Source of the DNA: Ilex aquifolium
Lineage: Eukaryota; Streptophyta; Magnoliopsida; Aquifoliales; Aquifoliaceae
Reading direction: 5' to 3'
Length of the DNA: 64,000 nucleotides
NCBI GenBank assembly: GCA_951799425.1
Contig: OX637399.1
Span: forward strand, 12,826,501 to 12,890,500
Under the pieces are notes generated by a model. The model did no database searches, was not told the DNA's origin, and saw nothing but the letters and a program-made list of their open reading frames with translations. The position numbers were made by a program, and so were the translations under genes. Within the stretch, counting starts at the first letter, position 1. Every line of letters begins with the position of its first letter. Of this stretch, positions 23,930-34,060 are shown piece after piece.

Positions 23930-24750
23930 TTTGAATTCATGAGTAAATAAAGAATCAAGCTTTGGAATCAAGAATAAATGGCTATCAAGCTTGGAAATCA
24001 AGAACAAAAGAACAAGCAAGGTTTGAAATTAATAACAAACGAATCTCAAGTTTTTGGAATCCAAAATAAAGGAACAATCAAGTCTCGAATTCCATAACAA
24101 ACCCATATCAAGCTTTGGAATCAAAATAAGAAACAATCAAGGCTTGAAATCAAGAACAAAGTAACAATCGAGTCTTGGAGTCAATAACAGATGCATATCA
24201 AGCTTTGTAACCAAGAACTAAAGAGTATCAAGTTTTGAACTCAAGGACAAGGAGAAATCAAGTATTGAAATCAAGAGCAATTGAATGTCAAGTCTGGAAA
24301 TCAAGAACCAATGAATATCAAGTATTGAATATCAAGAATAAATGAATCACAAGGGTTAGAATCAATAACAAATGAATATTAAATTTGGCTATCAAGAACC
24401 AATGGATCATCAAGCCTGGGAAAATTAAAAACAAAGGAACAACCAAGTCTTGAAATCAAGAACCAAAAGAACACTCAAGTCTTGGAACCAAGAATAAAGA
24501 ATATCAAGTATTGAATATTGAGAATAATTGAATCACAAGGGTTATAGTCACTACCAAGTGCATATCAAATTTAGATATCAAGAACAAATGGATCATTAAG
24601 CTTAGGAAATTAAGGACAAGGAAACAATCAAGTCTCGAGATCAATAACAATGGATATCAAGCTTGGAATCAGAGATAAAGTAACAATCATATATTGGAAT
24701 CGATACAAACGACTATCAAAGTTTGAAATCAATGACAAAGGCAAGATAAA
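23930..24750 (-). repeat. D: degenerate minisatellite replacing most of pol
   Basis: Over 800 bp of imperfect units of about 30-37 bp. They are built on ATATCAAGCTTGGAATCAAG followed by AACAAA and a short variable part. At least 20 units can be followed. No open frame or pol homology is visible. It occupies the place where RT, RNase H and the integrase core stand in C. Confidence 0.85.
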
Positions 24751-24764
24751 GATAAAACAACTCT

Positions 24765-25050
24765 CCCTTGAAAACTAGGATTTCAAGAGCATACCAAAAA
24801 GGATTTGGTGGTCACCCCCCATAACATAGCTTAGAACAAATAATATTTAAGTTCGGGAATCAAGAGCAAAGGAGAAATCAAGAGAAAAACACATCTCCTT
24901 TGTAAACTAGGGTTTGAAGACATAAGAAAAGATTTAGGGTTTACCCAACCATAATATATTTTGGAACGAGGTAGTATTATCCAGAATGGCAAGACGTGAT
25001 GATTCCCTAGCAAGTAGATATAAATTAGATTCAAAGATTACATATAAATA
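24765..25050 (-). repeat. D: LTR-derived fragment inside the internal region
   Basis: The sequence AACTCTCCC...AACTAGG...TTCAAGAGCATACC, then AACTAGGGTTTGAAGACATAAG and GATGATTCC, resembles the LTR leader at 22185-22330 in D and 47340-47480 in E. There the same landmarks (AACTAGGGTTT, AGATGATGATTCC) occur in the same order. It appears to occur twice in diverged form (24765-24850 and 24890-25050). This suggests LTR sequence was captured during the rearrangement. Confidence 0.6.
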
Positions 25051-25054
25051 AACC

Positions 25055-25900
25055 CTACTGGTATCCCCTTGTTTTCCCGTAGGTAAGTTAACATATACAG
25101 TAAGTTCTATTTCCTCGAAACCCAATCCCAATTCCACAGCGTACACGATACGTAGAAAGGAATAAGTCACGTAGGAATCCAATAAAATTCGGGCCCAAGA
25201 ATGGTAGAGAAGAACAATACATTCCACAACGGCGTTGGAGGCATCTTCCTCCGGTTGAGTCAAAGCAAAAACCCTTCCTTGATTGGCGCTGCCGGGGGCA
25301 TGAGCTTGTAACGGTCTCTGTGGTGGTAGTGGCTGTTGTAGCGGTGGCCTGTTTGCATTCACTCGCCCAGTTGCTTGGTTGGTCTTGGTAGAAAGCAATG
25401 GACAATTATCTATGAAGTGCCCAACACCTCCACAGGCAAAACATCGGCGTGCATCCGTGCCTATTCTCTCTGGTACGCCTCCCGCTCCTCGAGCTATCTG
25501 AGGTATCTGCTGTGCTGGCCTTTGTAGAGGTGGCTTGTTTGCTGGTACTTGCTCGGTTGCTTGCTTGGTCATTGGGGGAAACGAGGGGCATCTATGTTTG
25601 AAGTGCCCATACTCTCCGCATGCAAAGCATTGGCGCGGGTCCATGCCTGCTCTCGTCTAAGTAACTCCATCTTCTCCAACTGTCTGAAGTCTTTGTTCAA
25701 CCGCGTCCACGTCCACGTCCACGTCCACGTCCACGTTCACGAGATCTTGTATTCTCGAATTCATAGTGTAACCAGCTTCTCGCGGATGGAAGGCCTCAAG
25801 TCTTGTTCAAAGCATTTAGCCCTCCTTGCCTCAGTGACCACAAACTTGATTGCGTAGCGAGACAACTCATCGAATTTGAACAAATAATTAACCTTTAACC
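25055..25900 (-). pseudogene. D: gag C-terminal part and protease remnant with two zinc knuckles
   Basis: On the minus strand the trace starts near 25890 with FDELSRYA and REKLV (capsid end). It then enters a CGTGGA hexamer repeat. The open frame 25644-24934 contains two CCHC knuckles 62 codons apart, CFACGEYGHFKHRC and CFACGGVGHFIDNC. A linker ending GRVFALTQPEEDASNAVVE follows, then a protease-like part, ILLDSYVTYSF. The catalytic D-S/T-G of retroviral-type proteases is D-S-Y here, so it should be inactive. Homology to C stops near 25055 (NLPTGKQGDTSRV). About 190 N-terminal gag residues are missing. C has a single knuckle. Confidence 0.85.
25705..25740 (-). repeat. Hexamer repeat in D gag
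   Basis: GTCCAC occurs five times in a row followed by GTTCAC. On the coding strand it encodes Arg-Gly repeats followed by a stop. It replaces the segment between the capsid end and the zinc knuckle present in C. Confidence 0.9.
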
Positions 25901-26037
25901 TAAATATACAATGAATCTAACCTATCTGATAAACACATAACTTTAAACAAATGCAAGCCTACGGTTCCTTCAACCTAGTCCTACCTTTCCAGTGGTAATC
26001 CATAACCTACAGCTCCCATGTAAGACCTAAAGCCTAA

Positions 26038-26049
26038 GCTCTGATACCA
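26038..26049 (-). other. D: primer-binding site (initiator Met tRNA)
   Basis: The plus strand reads GCTCTGATACCA, that is TGGTATCAGAGC on the minus strand, 4 bp from the 5' LTR end at 26054. Confidence 0.9.
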
Positions 26050-26053
26050 ACTT

Positions 26054-26772
26054 TGTAACACCCCAAAACACACCCTGGACGGCATTACATTCTAAAACAT
26101 TCATATCATGAGAGCACTAATATAATCCATCAATAAGAAAAAAAATTTACATTCATCATCCATAGAATTTACAAGATCATCCCAAAAGAATAAGTCAAGC
26201 TATGACATTTACATCTCAAAAATTAATTAAAGTTGCACAGCGGAATAAACAAAAGAAACTAGACTACACAATATTCTAAAAGAATGTCCTAGTCTAGTAC
26301 AAAGGAAAAGAGGTCGCTCTATGCGTCCACCTTGGGATCCACACTCCCGTCAAGTGGAGTCTCCCAAGTAACGGGCTCCTCGACCCTTACGTCCTCCTCA
26401 AGCGGGTAATCTGAAAAATGTTAGCGGTAGGGGGTGAGCACGAAGCTCTGTAGAAAAATTCTCTCAAACCCATACAAGGTTTAGAAAAGCATTTAAAGCA
26501 AGTCGGTCTCATTTCACAAATATCATATATAACTTTTGAAGTAAAACCATGACATTTATATAGATCTCAAGTTTAAGGAACAACAGTAATTGAATGAATA
26601 AGTGGGACCACTATACAATTAACAAACCATATCCAAATATAATCCAATCCACCATACACTGTTTCCACAAGTTCTCGCAGAATCTCATACTTCCCAAGAC
26701 TCTTGTAGAAACCTTCTATGGTAGAGTGAACAATAACCAATATACAATAGATAATCCATTCTACCATAAACC
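26054..26772 (-). repeat. D: 5' LTR, internal-side part
   Basis: It matches 20780-21502 of the 3' LTR with few substitutions. It is interrupted at 26772 by C. Its last bases, AAACC (26768-26772), are the left target duplication of C. The LTR resumes at 42369. Confidence 0.93.
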
Positions 26773-27035
26773 TGTAACACCCCGCATTTTCGTTTATATA
26801 TGTATATAGATATCCACTAAATAATAGTTGTAAAAATGTTGATATAGTATAACTCGAGGAAATAATATTTGAAATTTAGTTTTAGTATGTGAAAAATATG
26901 AAATTTTATGTCCTAGAACTTGTACTAAATAGGTTTGAGGTAGAAATATATGTTGGAGAAGTTTGGGATGGTTTTGGAAGAGATTGGAATGGATTAGAAA
27001 TGAAAAATAAAGGAAGTAGGCAAATCTGGGATCAA

Positions 27036-27216
27036 CTACCGGTAGTAACTACCGGTAGTCAATGGTCCAGTGTGCCCGAACTACCGGTAGTCAATGGTCC
27101 AGTGTGCCCGAGCTACCGGTAGTCAATGGTCCAGTGTGCCCGAGCTACCGGTAGTCAACGGGTAGTCGAGTGCCAATGTACCCGAGCTACCGGTAGTCAA
27201 AATTAACTACCGGTAG
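27036..27216 (+). promoter_or_regulatory. C: CTACCGGTAG palindrome cluster in LTR 1 (seven units)
   Basis: Perfect units start at 27036, 27049, 27081, 27113, 27145, 27187 and 27207. Those at 27081, 27113 and 27145 lie in a 32-bp tandem repeat that also carries CAATGGTCCAGTGTGCCCGA. A half-decayed unit, CGGGTAG, is at 27159. The last unit ends 53 bp before the TATA box. Copies in LTR 2 and LTR 3 (33818-33998, 40600-40780) look identical. A transcription-factor array is inference. Confidence 0.9.
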
Positions 27217-27268
27217 TCACTGTAAAAATCTGAAATTTTAAGTCGCGAACAAGCCGATTTTTCCTCCA

Positions 27269-27278
27269 CTATAAATAC
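27269..27278 (+). promoter_or_regulatory. C: TATA box of LTR 1
   Basis: CTATAAATAC, followed by a leader with CATTACACCACTCC and AAACCCTAG. Transcription would start roughly 30 bp downstream. LTR 2 and LTR 3 carry it at 34051-34060 and 40833-40842. Confidence 0.75.
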
Positions 27279-28802
27279 ATTTTGTCACCTCCTTAGCCTT
27301 CATTACACCACTCCAAACCCTAGAAAACATAAGAGAGGAAGAGAGAAAGAGAGAAACACAAGATCAAGAGAAAACAAGAGATTGAAGGGTTGATTCAAAA
27401 TCAAAGCCCTAATTTTTCCAAGAACATTAAGGTAGGGGATTTCTTCCTATGTTCTTACATTGAGGCTAGGGCTACATTATATGTATTCTTTTGGTTTAAA
27501 ATCATATGTACTTGCTATTAAATACATGATTCTTGTTCCTCTTGAAATAAATGCCATGTTGTGATGGTTGGGTAACTATTAAATTTCTCTTTTTCATCTT
27601 CAAACCTTGGTTCTAAAGAGAAATGGACTTTTCCCTCTATTTTTCCTTAGTATTGCTTTCAAAACTTTAGTGTTTGATATTGTACACCAAAATGTTACTT
27701 ATGATGATCTCTTGCTCATTTTCTTCCATCATATTATGAAACATTATATTAGAAATTGTGGAATTTGGTAATTCCTTGAAATGTTGATGAATTGAGAATA
27801 TGTTGGTTTCCTCAATTGTATGGTTGTTGTGAGGGACTTGGATTGCCGTCGAGAGATGCCGTAGAGTGTTAGAGGTTAGTCTACCCCAGTGGGGGTGAGA
27901 TGGTTTTCTAGCACTTGTAGTGGGTTGTCATTTGATAATGAAACCACTATCATTCACTGGAGTTCGAACATGGGATAGTATACTTTTCCTGGGAAGGGAC
28001 TCGTCACTGCCATTGGGATGGTAGACGCCCTTTCCTAAACTGCTTGTGAATGTGATTGTGATTGGTGGACTAGGTATAATCGTTGGGTAGATTCATGAGA
28101 AACAATCAACATACATGGTACGGGGATGAATCAATATACATGGGATGATGAGTTGGAACGTCTTGGCCGGTGCATTGGTATGGGACAATGCATCGGAAGA
28201 CGCCCTTCCAAATTGGCCTAACTTTGGACACGGTGTATTGTTGTTCAATTTAATTTACTCTTTTACTTGATTGTTGTTATGGCTTAAACTTGAGATCTCT
28301 TTAAACTGTCCTGTTTTTCCTTCAGCAATTGATATATATTATTTTTGAAATGTGACCGACCCATTTTATACTTTTATAAACCTTGTTTGAGTTGGGAAGA
28401 TTTTGCTACAGAGCTTCGTGCTCATCCCCTACAAATTACATTTTTCAGATTTGGTGCTAGAGGAGGATCTCGGCATCGACGAGTCAGGGCATTGGGAGGC
28501 TCCACTCGAGGGGAACCTAGATCCCGAGGTGGATATGTAGAGATGTAGCTTCTTTTGTACTAGACTAGGTTATTCTTTTGGACACTGTAAGGTCTAGTAT
28601 CTTGTGCTATTCCGCTGTGCTACTTTAATTAATTTTTGAGATGTAAATGTCATGGTTGGGCATATTTTTTTGGATAATGATGTAAATATTTTATGGATGA
28701 TGAATGAAGTTTAATTTATTTATGGATGATATTAGTGCTCTCATGATGTAAATGGTTTTAGTATGTAATGCCGTCCAGGGTGTGTTTTGGGGCGTTACAG
28801 AA

Positions 28803-28814
28803 TGGTATCAGAGC
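28803..28814 (+). other. C: primer-binding site, copy 1
   Basis: TGGTATCAGAGC, 3 bp after LTR 1, is complementary to the 3' end of initiator Met tRNA. Confidence 0.93.
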
Positions 28815-28986
28815 CTAGGCTTTAGGTCTTACATGGGAGCTGTAGGTTATGGATCACCATTAGAGATATAGGATTAGGGTGAAGGAAATTGTGGTCTAGT
28901 TTGATATAAACTTTATGCTTTAGACTAAATCTATACTTAGGATACCTTGTACATCAATGAAACTGAATTGTGAATTGATGTGCAGG

Positions 28987-30744
28987 ATGGACGGGTTACG
29001 AGGGCGAGGACGTGGGCGTGGTCGTGGAGGTCAAGCAAATCCACCACCACCACCACCTCCCGATGTCATGCAAGGCATATATCAATGCTTGAGGGAGCTC
29101 ACCACTCTGGTGCAAAACCAGAATGGAAACAACAACAACCACAACCACAACGGGGGAGCTCATCCATTAGCCCAAGTACCGGGCAATGGGGATGATAACC
29201 GGAGGATGGTAACCCTTCGGGAATTTCTGAGGCAACACCCGCCTACTTTCCAAGGGAGCTCCAATCCTTTGGATGCGGATAAATGGATCCGTCGGGTAAA
29301 GAAGATTTGTGACGGCATGGGGGTTGCCGAAGACTTGAGGGTTGGCTTGGCTACCTATTTGCTCGAGGGGGAGGCCGACCATTGGTGGGACTCTGTAAAA
29401 AGAAGGAGGAACGCCGAGGCACTTACTTGGGAGGAATTCGACCAAGTCTTCAAAGACAAGTATTTTCCGGAATCAGTTAGGGACCGGATGAAGACAGACT
29501 TTCTGGCTCTACGGCAGGGTAGCATGACGGTGGCTGAATACGAGAGGAGGTTTGACGAGCTATCCCGCTATGCCACCGAGTTCATATCCACTGAGGCCAT
29601 GAGGGCCAAGCGCTTTGAGCAGGGATTGAGGCCTGCCATCAGGGAGAAGCTTGTGGCACACAAGATCCGGGAATATGGAGATCTTGTGGATAGGGCAACA
29701 CTAGTGGAGAGAGACACAGAGGATAATTTGAGGAGACAGAGCTTTGCGAGAGGAGGTCCTATACGGACTGGTGCTAGCAGCAGTGGGGTGCAGAGAGTGG
29801 CACTGTACCGTCGTCCTGACCAGGCAGGAGGACAGAGACTCTTGACGGCCCGAGGGGATGGAGCTACTCAGACTCGTACAGGCACTGACCCACGTCAATG
29901 CTTTGCCTGTGGAGGTGTCGGGCACTTCAGACATAACTGTCCATCCTTTCCACCACGGACCAATCAAGCGGCAGGACAAGGGCAAGCAACCCAGCCCCCA
30001 CTACCGAGACAACCTCCACAGAGACCACAGCAGCAGAGACCCATAGGAGCTTTAGCCCCAGGCGGCGCCACTCAGGGGAGAGTATTTGCTTTGACCCAAG
30101 CGGAGGAAGATGCCTCCAATGCCGTTGTGGAAGGTATCGTTCTTCTTTACAATTATTGGGCCCGAATTTTATTCGATCCCGGGGCAACTCATTCTTTTAT
30201 ACGTACTGCGTATGCTACTAATTTGGGATTGGGTTTCGAGAAGCTAGAACATGCATTGAATGTTGACTTGCCTACGGGAGAACGATTGGATACAACTAGG
30301 GTATGTAGAGAATGTGTGCTTCGCATTGGGGAGCAAGAGTTGATTGTAGATTTGGTTGTATTAGACATGAAGGGGTATGGCGTTATATTTGGGATGAATT
30401 TGTTGTCCGCTTTCCGTGCAGTGATGGATTGTTTTCGCAAGCGGATCTCATTCCAATTACCGGGAGGGGTAGTCTTTACTTTCATGAATGATCGTAATTC
30501 TTCCCATCCATTTCCTACTATGGGTAGTAAATTCTTGAAAGCAAAGGCGGGAAGCCAGTTGAGTTTCTTAGCCAGCTTAATGGGAGATGATCGGGATAAA
30601 TCCCATGCGGACGTAGTGTTGATAGTATCGGATTTTCCGGATGTTTTCCCTGACAAATTACCTGGGTTACCTCCACAAAGGGAGATTGAGTTCAAGATTG
30701 ATCTCTATCCAGGAACTGAACCCATATCCATTGCCCCTTATTGA
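28987..30744 (+). CDS. C copy 1: gag and protease, ends at a premature TGA
   Basis: Gag forms the particle and the protease cleaves the polyprotein. I prefer the ATG at 28987 (MDGLRGRGRGRGRGG, the family's usual start) over the in-frame ATG at 28957. In order: Arg/Gly start, Pro run, capsid (REFLRQHPPTFQGSS to REKLVAHKIREYGDL), one CCHC knuckle CFACGGVGHFRHNC near 29900, Pro/Gln linker, protease-like domain, then the pre-RT segment. The protease motif is LFDPGATHSF: Pro (CCC, 30178-30180) replaces the usual Ser/Thr of D-S/T-G, so activity is doubtful. The frame ends at TGA 30742-30744, where relatives usually have Arg, so this looks like CGA changed to TGA. Without that stop the frame runs straight into pol. 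Confidence 0.93.
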   Translation: MDGLRGRGRGRGRGGQANPPPPPPPDVMQGIYQCLRELTTLVQNQNGNNNNHNHNGGAHPLAQVPGNGDDNRRMVTLREFLRQHPPTFQGSSNPLDADKWIRRVKKICDGMGVAEDLRVGLATYLLEGEADHWWDSVKRRRNAEALTWEEFDQVFKDKYFPESVRDRMKTDFLALRQGSMTVAEYERRFDELSRYATEFISTEAMRAKRFEQGLRPAIREKLVAHKIREYGDLVDRATLVERDTEDNLRRQSFARGGPIRTGASSSGVQRVALYRRPDQAGGQRLLTARGDGATQTRTGTDPRQCFACGGVGHFRHNCPSFPPRTNQAAGQGQATQPPLPRQPPQRPQQQRPIGALAPGGATQGRVFALTQAEEDASNAVVEGIVLLYNYWARILFDPGATHSFIRTAYATNLGLGFEKLEHALNVDLPTGERLDTTRVCRECVLRIGEQELIVDLVVLDMKGYGVIFGMNLLSAFRAVMDCFRKRISFQLPGGVVFTFMNDRNSSHPFPTMGSKFLKAKAGSQLSFLASLMGDDRDKSHADVVLIVSDFPDVFPDKLPGLPPQREIEFKIDLYPGTEPISIAPY

Positions 30745-33513
30745 ATGGCACCTTTGGAGTTGAAGGAGCTAAGGAAGCAATTGGATCATCTATTGGCCAT
30801 TGGGTTTATACGTTTGAGCACCTCACCTTGGGGAGCCCCGGTCCTCTTTGTGAAGAAAACGGACGAGACTCTACGGTTGTGCACGGATTACCGAAGGTTG
30901 AATCGGGTTACCGTGAAGAATAAGTATCCGTTGCCAAGAATTGATGACTTATTTGATCAGTTGAAGGGTTCGAAGTATTACTCCAAGATTGATCTTCGCA
31001 CGGGGTATCATCAGCTGCGGATTAAGGAGGAGGATATTCCTAAGACTGCTTTTCGTACCCGGTATGGTCATTTCGAGTATACGGTGATGCCGTTCGGATT
31101 GACTAATGCCCCCGCAGCCTTCATGGATTTGATGCACAGAGTCTTCCGGCCTTACCTCGATCAAGTTGTCATTGTGTTTATTGATGACATATTGGTTTAC
31201 TCACAGACTCAGGAGGAACATGCTCGTCATCTCTCTATTGTGCTACAAACATTGAGAGAACATAAATTATATGCGAAGATGAGCAAGTGTGAGTTTTGGA
31301 TGAAGGAAGTGAAGTTCCTTGGCCATGTTGTGTCCGAGAAAGGAGTAGCTGTTGATCCCGCAAAGATTGAGGCTGTGATGAAATGGGAACCACCGAAGAA
31401 TGTGACCGAGATACGTAGCTTCTTGGGTTTAGCAGGTTACTATCGGAGGTTCGTAGAAGGGTTCTCAAAGCTTGCGATGCCGATGACTCACCTTACAAAG
31501 AAGGGAGAAAAATTTGTGTGGACTCAAGCGTGTGAGCTAGCCTTTCGCACCTTGAATGAGAAGTTGACGACGGCTCCTGTCCTCATTATTCCGAGCAGTG
31601 GGGAGGGATATGATGTGTACACGGATGCTTCGCTACGAGGCTTGGGATGTGTTCTAATGCAAGGAGGGAAGGTAGTTGCTTATGGATCGAGGCAACTCAA
31701 AACTCACGAACAGAACTATCCCACTCACGACTTGGAGTTAGCCGCTGTGGTTTTTGCTCTTAAGTTGTGGAGATGTTATTTATACGGGGAGAAATTTCAA
31801 GTGTTCTCAGACCATAAAAGCCTCAAATATATCTTCACGCAGAAGGATTTGAATCTCCGCCAAAGAAGGTGGATTGAGTATTTAGAAGACTACGAGTTCA
31901 CGCTCAATTACCATCCGGGGAAAGCCAATGTAGTCGCCGATGCACTTAGCCGAAAGTCTTGGGGTGAACTCAATGTTCTTGCAAGTAAATGGAAGTTGAG
32001 GGATGCCCTTGGAGATTTTGATCTATGGGTTGGAGGAGATGGATCCCGACCATGTTTGTTCAACCTTGTGGCTCAACCTACTCTCCAACGTAGGGTTGTG
32101 GAATTGCAAGGCTTGGATCCTGAATTAACGTCGATGCGAGCTAAATTGGAGAATGGAGAAACTATGGAGGGTTGGTCTTTGAGAAATGGAGAATTGAGAT
32201 ATGGGGAGAAGCTATGTGTTCCCGACGATTCGTCTCTAAAGGAGGAGATACTTGGAGAGTGTCATCGCTCTAAGTTTGCTATCCACCCCGGTAGCACAAA
32301 AATGTATAGGGACATGAAGCGCCAATATTGGTGGAAGGGAATGAAGAAGGATGTGGCCAGGTTCATAGCACGATGTGCGGTGTGTCAGCAGGTGAAGATT
32401 GAACATCAAAAGCCAGGAGGATTACTACAGTCTTTGCCTATCCCAGAGTGGAAGTGGGATCACATCACCATGGACTTCGTATCTGGCTTTCCACGGACTT
32501 CACGAGGGCATAATGCCGTATGGGTCATTGTTGATAGACTCACCAAGTCCGCTCACTTCTTGAGTATGAAGACCACTGACACGTTAGAGACTCTGAGCAA
32601 GCTCTATATTCGAGAGATAGTGAGGTTGCATGGAGTTCCGCTATCCATTGTGTCGGATCGTGATTCTCGTTTCGTAGCGCAATTTTGGCAAAGTCTTCAA
32701 AGAGCTATGGGGACAGAGTTGCACTTCAGCACCGCCTTTCATCCCCAAACGGATGGCCAATCCGAGAGGGTGAACCAGATTCTAGAAGACATGTTGCGTG
32801 CTTGTGTGTTGGATTTCAAGGGAGGTTGGAGCGACCATTTGCCGTTGGTGGAATTTGCATACAACAACAGCTATCAAGCAAGCATCGGAATGGCGCCTTA
32901 TGAAGCATTGTATGGAAGACTGTGTAGATCTCCTACTTGTTGGTTGGAAGCCGGAGAAAGTAGCTTGTTCGGGCCGGACATTGTTCGAGAGACTACGGAG
33001 AAGATCCAACTAATCCAGGAGAGACTACGCACGGCGCAAAGTAGACAGAAGAGCTATGCAGACCATAGACGAAGACCTTTAGAGTTCAAGGTGGGAGACT
33101 ACGTATTTCTCAAGGTGTCACCCAAGAAGGGCGTGTTTCGTTTCGGCAAGAAAGGGAAGTTAGCGCCAAGATATACCGGGCCATTTGAAGTGATCAAAGT
33201 TATGGGCAAAGCGGCGTATCAGTTGCGATTACCAGCTCAGTTGTATGGGGTACATGACGTGTTCCACGTGTCGATGTTGAGAAAGTGTCAATCGGATGCA
33301 ACGCCGATTGTAGACTTGGAAGATATCGAAATTCAAGATGGAGCAACCTATGAAGAACAACCGTTGAAGATTCTCGATGCCAAGGAGAAGGTGCTCCGTA
33401 ACAAAGTCATCCGACTAGTGAAGGTTTTGTGGCAACACCATGGAGTGGAGGAAGCTACATGGGAACCGGAGCAAGAAATGCGGGAGAAGTATCCCTTTTT
33501 GTTCACAACTTGA
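30745..33513 (+). CDS. C copy 1: RT, RNase H, integrase, chromodomain-like tail
   Basis: An open frame of 922 codons continuous with gag across one TGA. RT occupies about residues 1-240, with [12 protein letters not shown] at 79-90 and the catalytic FIDD at 145-148. RNase H covers about 285-405, with catalytic acids in YTDAS (294), LELAA (331), FSDHKS (356) and VADALS (399). Integrase has the HHCC zinc box (H507, H514, C544, C547) and the D-D-E core at TMDFV (577), VSDRD (638) and SERVNQ (674). The last 50 residues are chromodomain-like ([27 protein letters not shown]). All key catalytic residues are present. Since the first ATG follows the TGA directly, a separate start would be needed, or read-through. 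Confidence 0.95.
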   Translation: MAPLELKELRKQLDHLLAIGFIRLSTSPWGAPVLFVKKTDETLRLCTDYRRLNRVTVKNKYPLPRIDDLFDQLKGSKYYSKIDLRTGYHQLRIKEEDIPKTAFRTRYGHFEYTVMPFGLTNAPAAFMDLMHRVFRPYLDQVVIVFIDDILVYSQTQEEHARHLSIVLQTLREHKLYAKMSKCEFWMKEVKFLGHVVSEKGVAVDPAKIEAVMKWEPPKNVTEIRSFLGLAGYYRRFVEGFSKLAMPMTHLTKKGEKFVWTQACELAFRTLNEKLTTAPVLIIPSSGEGYDVYTDASLRGLGCVLMQGGKVVAYGSRQLKTHEQNYPTHDLELAAVVFALKLWRCYLYGEKFQVFSDHKSLKYIFTQKDLNLRQRRWIEYLEDYEFTLNYHPGKANVVADALSRKSWGELNVLASKWKLRDALGDFDLWVGGDGSRPCLFNLVAQPTLQRRVVELQGLDPELTSMRAKLENGETMEGWSLRNGELRYGEKLCVPDDSSLKEEILGECHRSKFAIHPGSTKMYRDMKRQYWWKGMKKDVARFIARCAVCQQVKIEHQKPGGLLQSLPIPEWKWDHITMDFVSGFPRTSRGHNAVWVIVDRLTKSAHFLSMKTTDTLETLSKLYIREIVRLHGVPLSIVSDRDSRFVAQFWQSLQRAMGTELHFSTAFHPQTDGQSERVNQILEDMLRACVLDFKGGWSDHLPLVEFAYNNSYQASIGMAPYEALYGRLCRSPTCWLEAGESSLFGPDIVRETTEKIQLIQERLRTAQSRQKSYADHRRRPLEFKVGDYVFLKVSPKKGVFRFGKKGKLAPRYTGPFEVIKVMGKAAYQLRLPAQLYGVHDVFHVSMLRKCQSDATPIVDLEDIEIQDGATYEEQPLKILDAKEKVLRNKVIRLVKVLWQHHGVEEATWEPEQEMREKYPFLFTT

Positions 33514-33541
33514 GGTAAGTTTCGAGGACGAAACTTTCTTT

Positions 33542-33554
33542 AAGGGGGGTGGAT
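33542..33554 (+). other. C: polypurine tract, copy 1
   Basis: AAGGGGGGTGGAT abuts LTR 2. The preceding GGTAAGTTTCGAGGACGAAA is also conserved in D, where it is read on the minus strand. Confidence 0.88.
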
Positions 33555-33817
33555 TGTAACACCCCGCATTTTCGTTTATATATGTATATAGATATCCACT
33601 AAATAATAGTTGTAAAAATGTTGATATAGTATAACTCGAGGAAATAATATTTGAAATTTAGTTTTAGTATGTGAAAAATATGAAATTTTATGTCCTAGAA
33701 CTTGTACTAAATAGGTTTGAGGTAGAAATATATGTTGGAGAAGTTTGGGATGGTTTTGGAAGAGATTGGAATGGATTAGAAATGAAAAATAAAGGAAGTA
33801 GGCAAATCTGGGATCAA

Positions 33818-33998
33818 CTACCGGTAGTAACTACCGGTAGTCAATGGTCCAGTGTGCCCGAACTACCGGTAGTCAATGGTCCAGTGTGCCCGAGCTACCG
33901 GTAGTCAATGGTCCAGTGTGCCCGAGCTACCGGTAGTCAACGGGTAGTCGAGTGCCAATGTACCCGAGCTACCGGTAGTCAAAATTAACTACCGGTAG
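33818..33998 (+). promoter_or_regulatory. C: CTACCGGTAG palindrome cluster in LTR 2
   Basis: Seven units at the same spacing as in LTR 1, ending 53 bp before the TATA box at 34051. Confidence 0.9.
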
Positions 33999-34050
33999 TC
34001 ACTGTAAAAATCTGAAATTTTAAGTCGCGAACAAGCCGATTTTTCCTCCA

Positions 34051-34060
34051 CTATAAATAC
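34051..34060 (+). promoter_or_regulatory. C: TATA box of LTR 2
   Basis: CTATAAATAC at the same position in the LTR as in LTR 1. If active it would drive the right-hand unit. Confidence 0.75.

Larger units (their letters stand above)
26773..28799 (+). repeat. C: LTR 1 (outer 5' LTR)
   Basis: It starts TGTAACACCCCGC and ends GGGGCGTTACA. It contains seven CTACCGGTAG palindromes (27036-27216) and a TATA box at 27269-27278. Sites private to it among the three copies are T27907, A27935 and A27952. Confidence 0.95.

Noticed and set aside
25549..25857. A plus-strand frame with a Val-His repeat
   Set aside because: It is the antisense of the hexamer repeat and zinc knuckle region in D gag.
27036..27216. 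Regular palindromic repeats with spacers, resembling a CRISPR array
   Set aside because: The units are 10 bp, spacers are partly identical, and the array lies in the promoter part of plant LTRs. No cas-like gene exists and the DNA is eukaryotic.
28345..28548. A 67-codon frame near the end of each C LTR
   Set aside because: It is present in all three LTRs but has no known domain and lies in LTR leader sequence. It is conserved only because the LTRs are recent copies.
28803..28814. TGGTATCAGAGC as part of a tRNA gene
   Set aside because: It is only the 12-bp complement of a tRNA 3' end next to an LTR, repeated at every 5' LTR. No cloverleaf is present.
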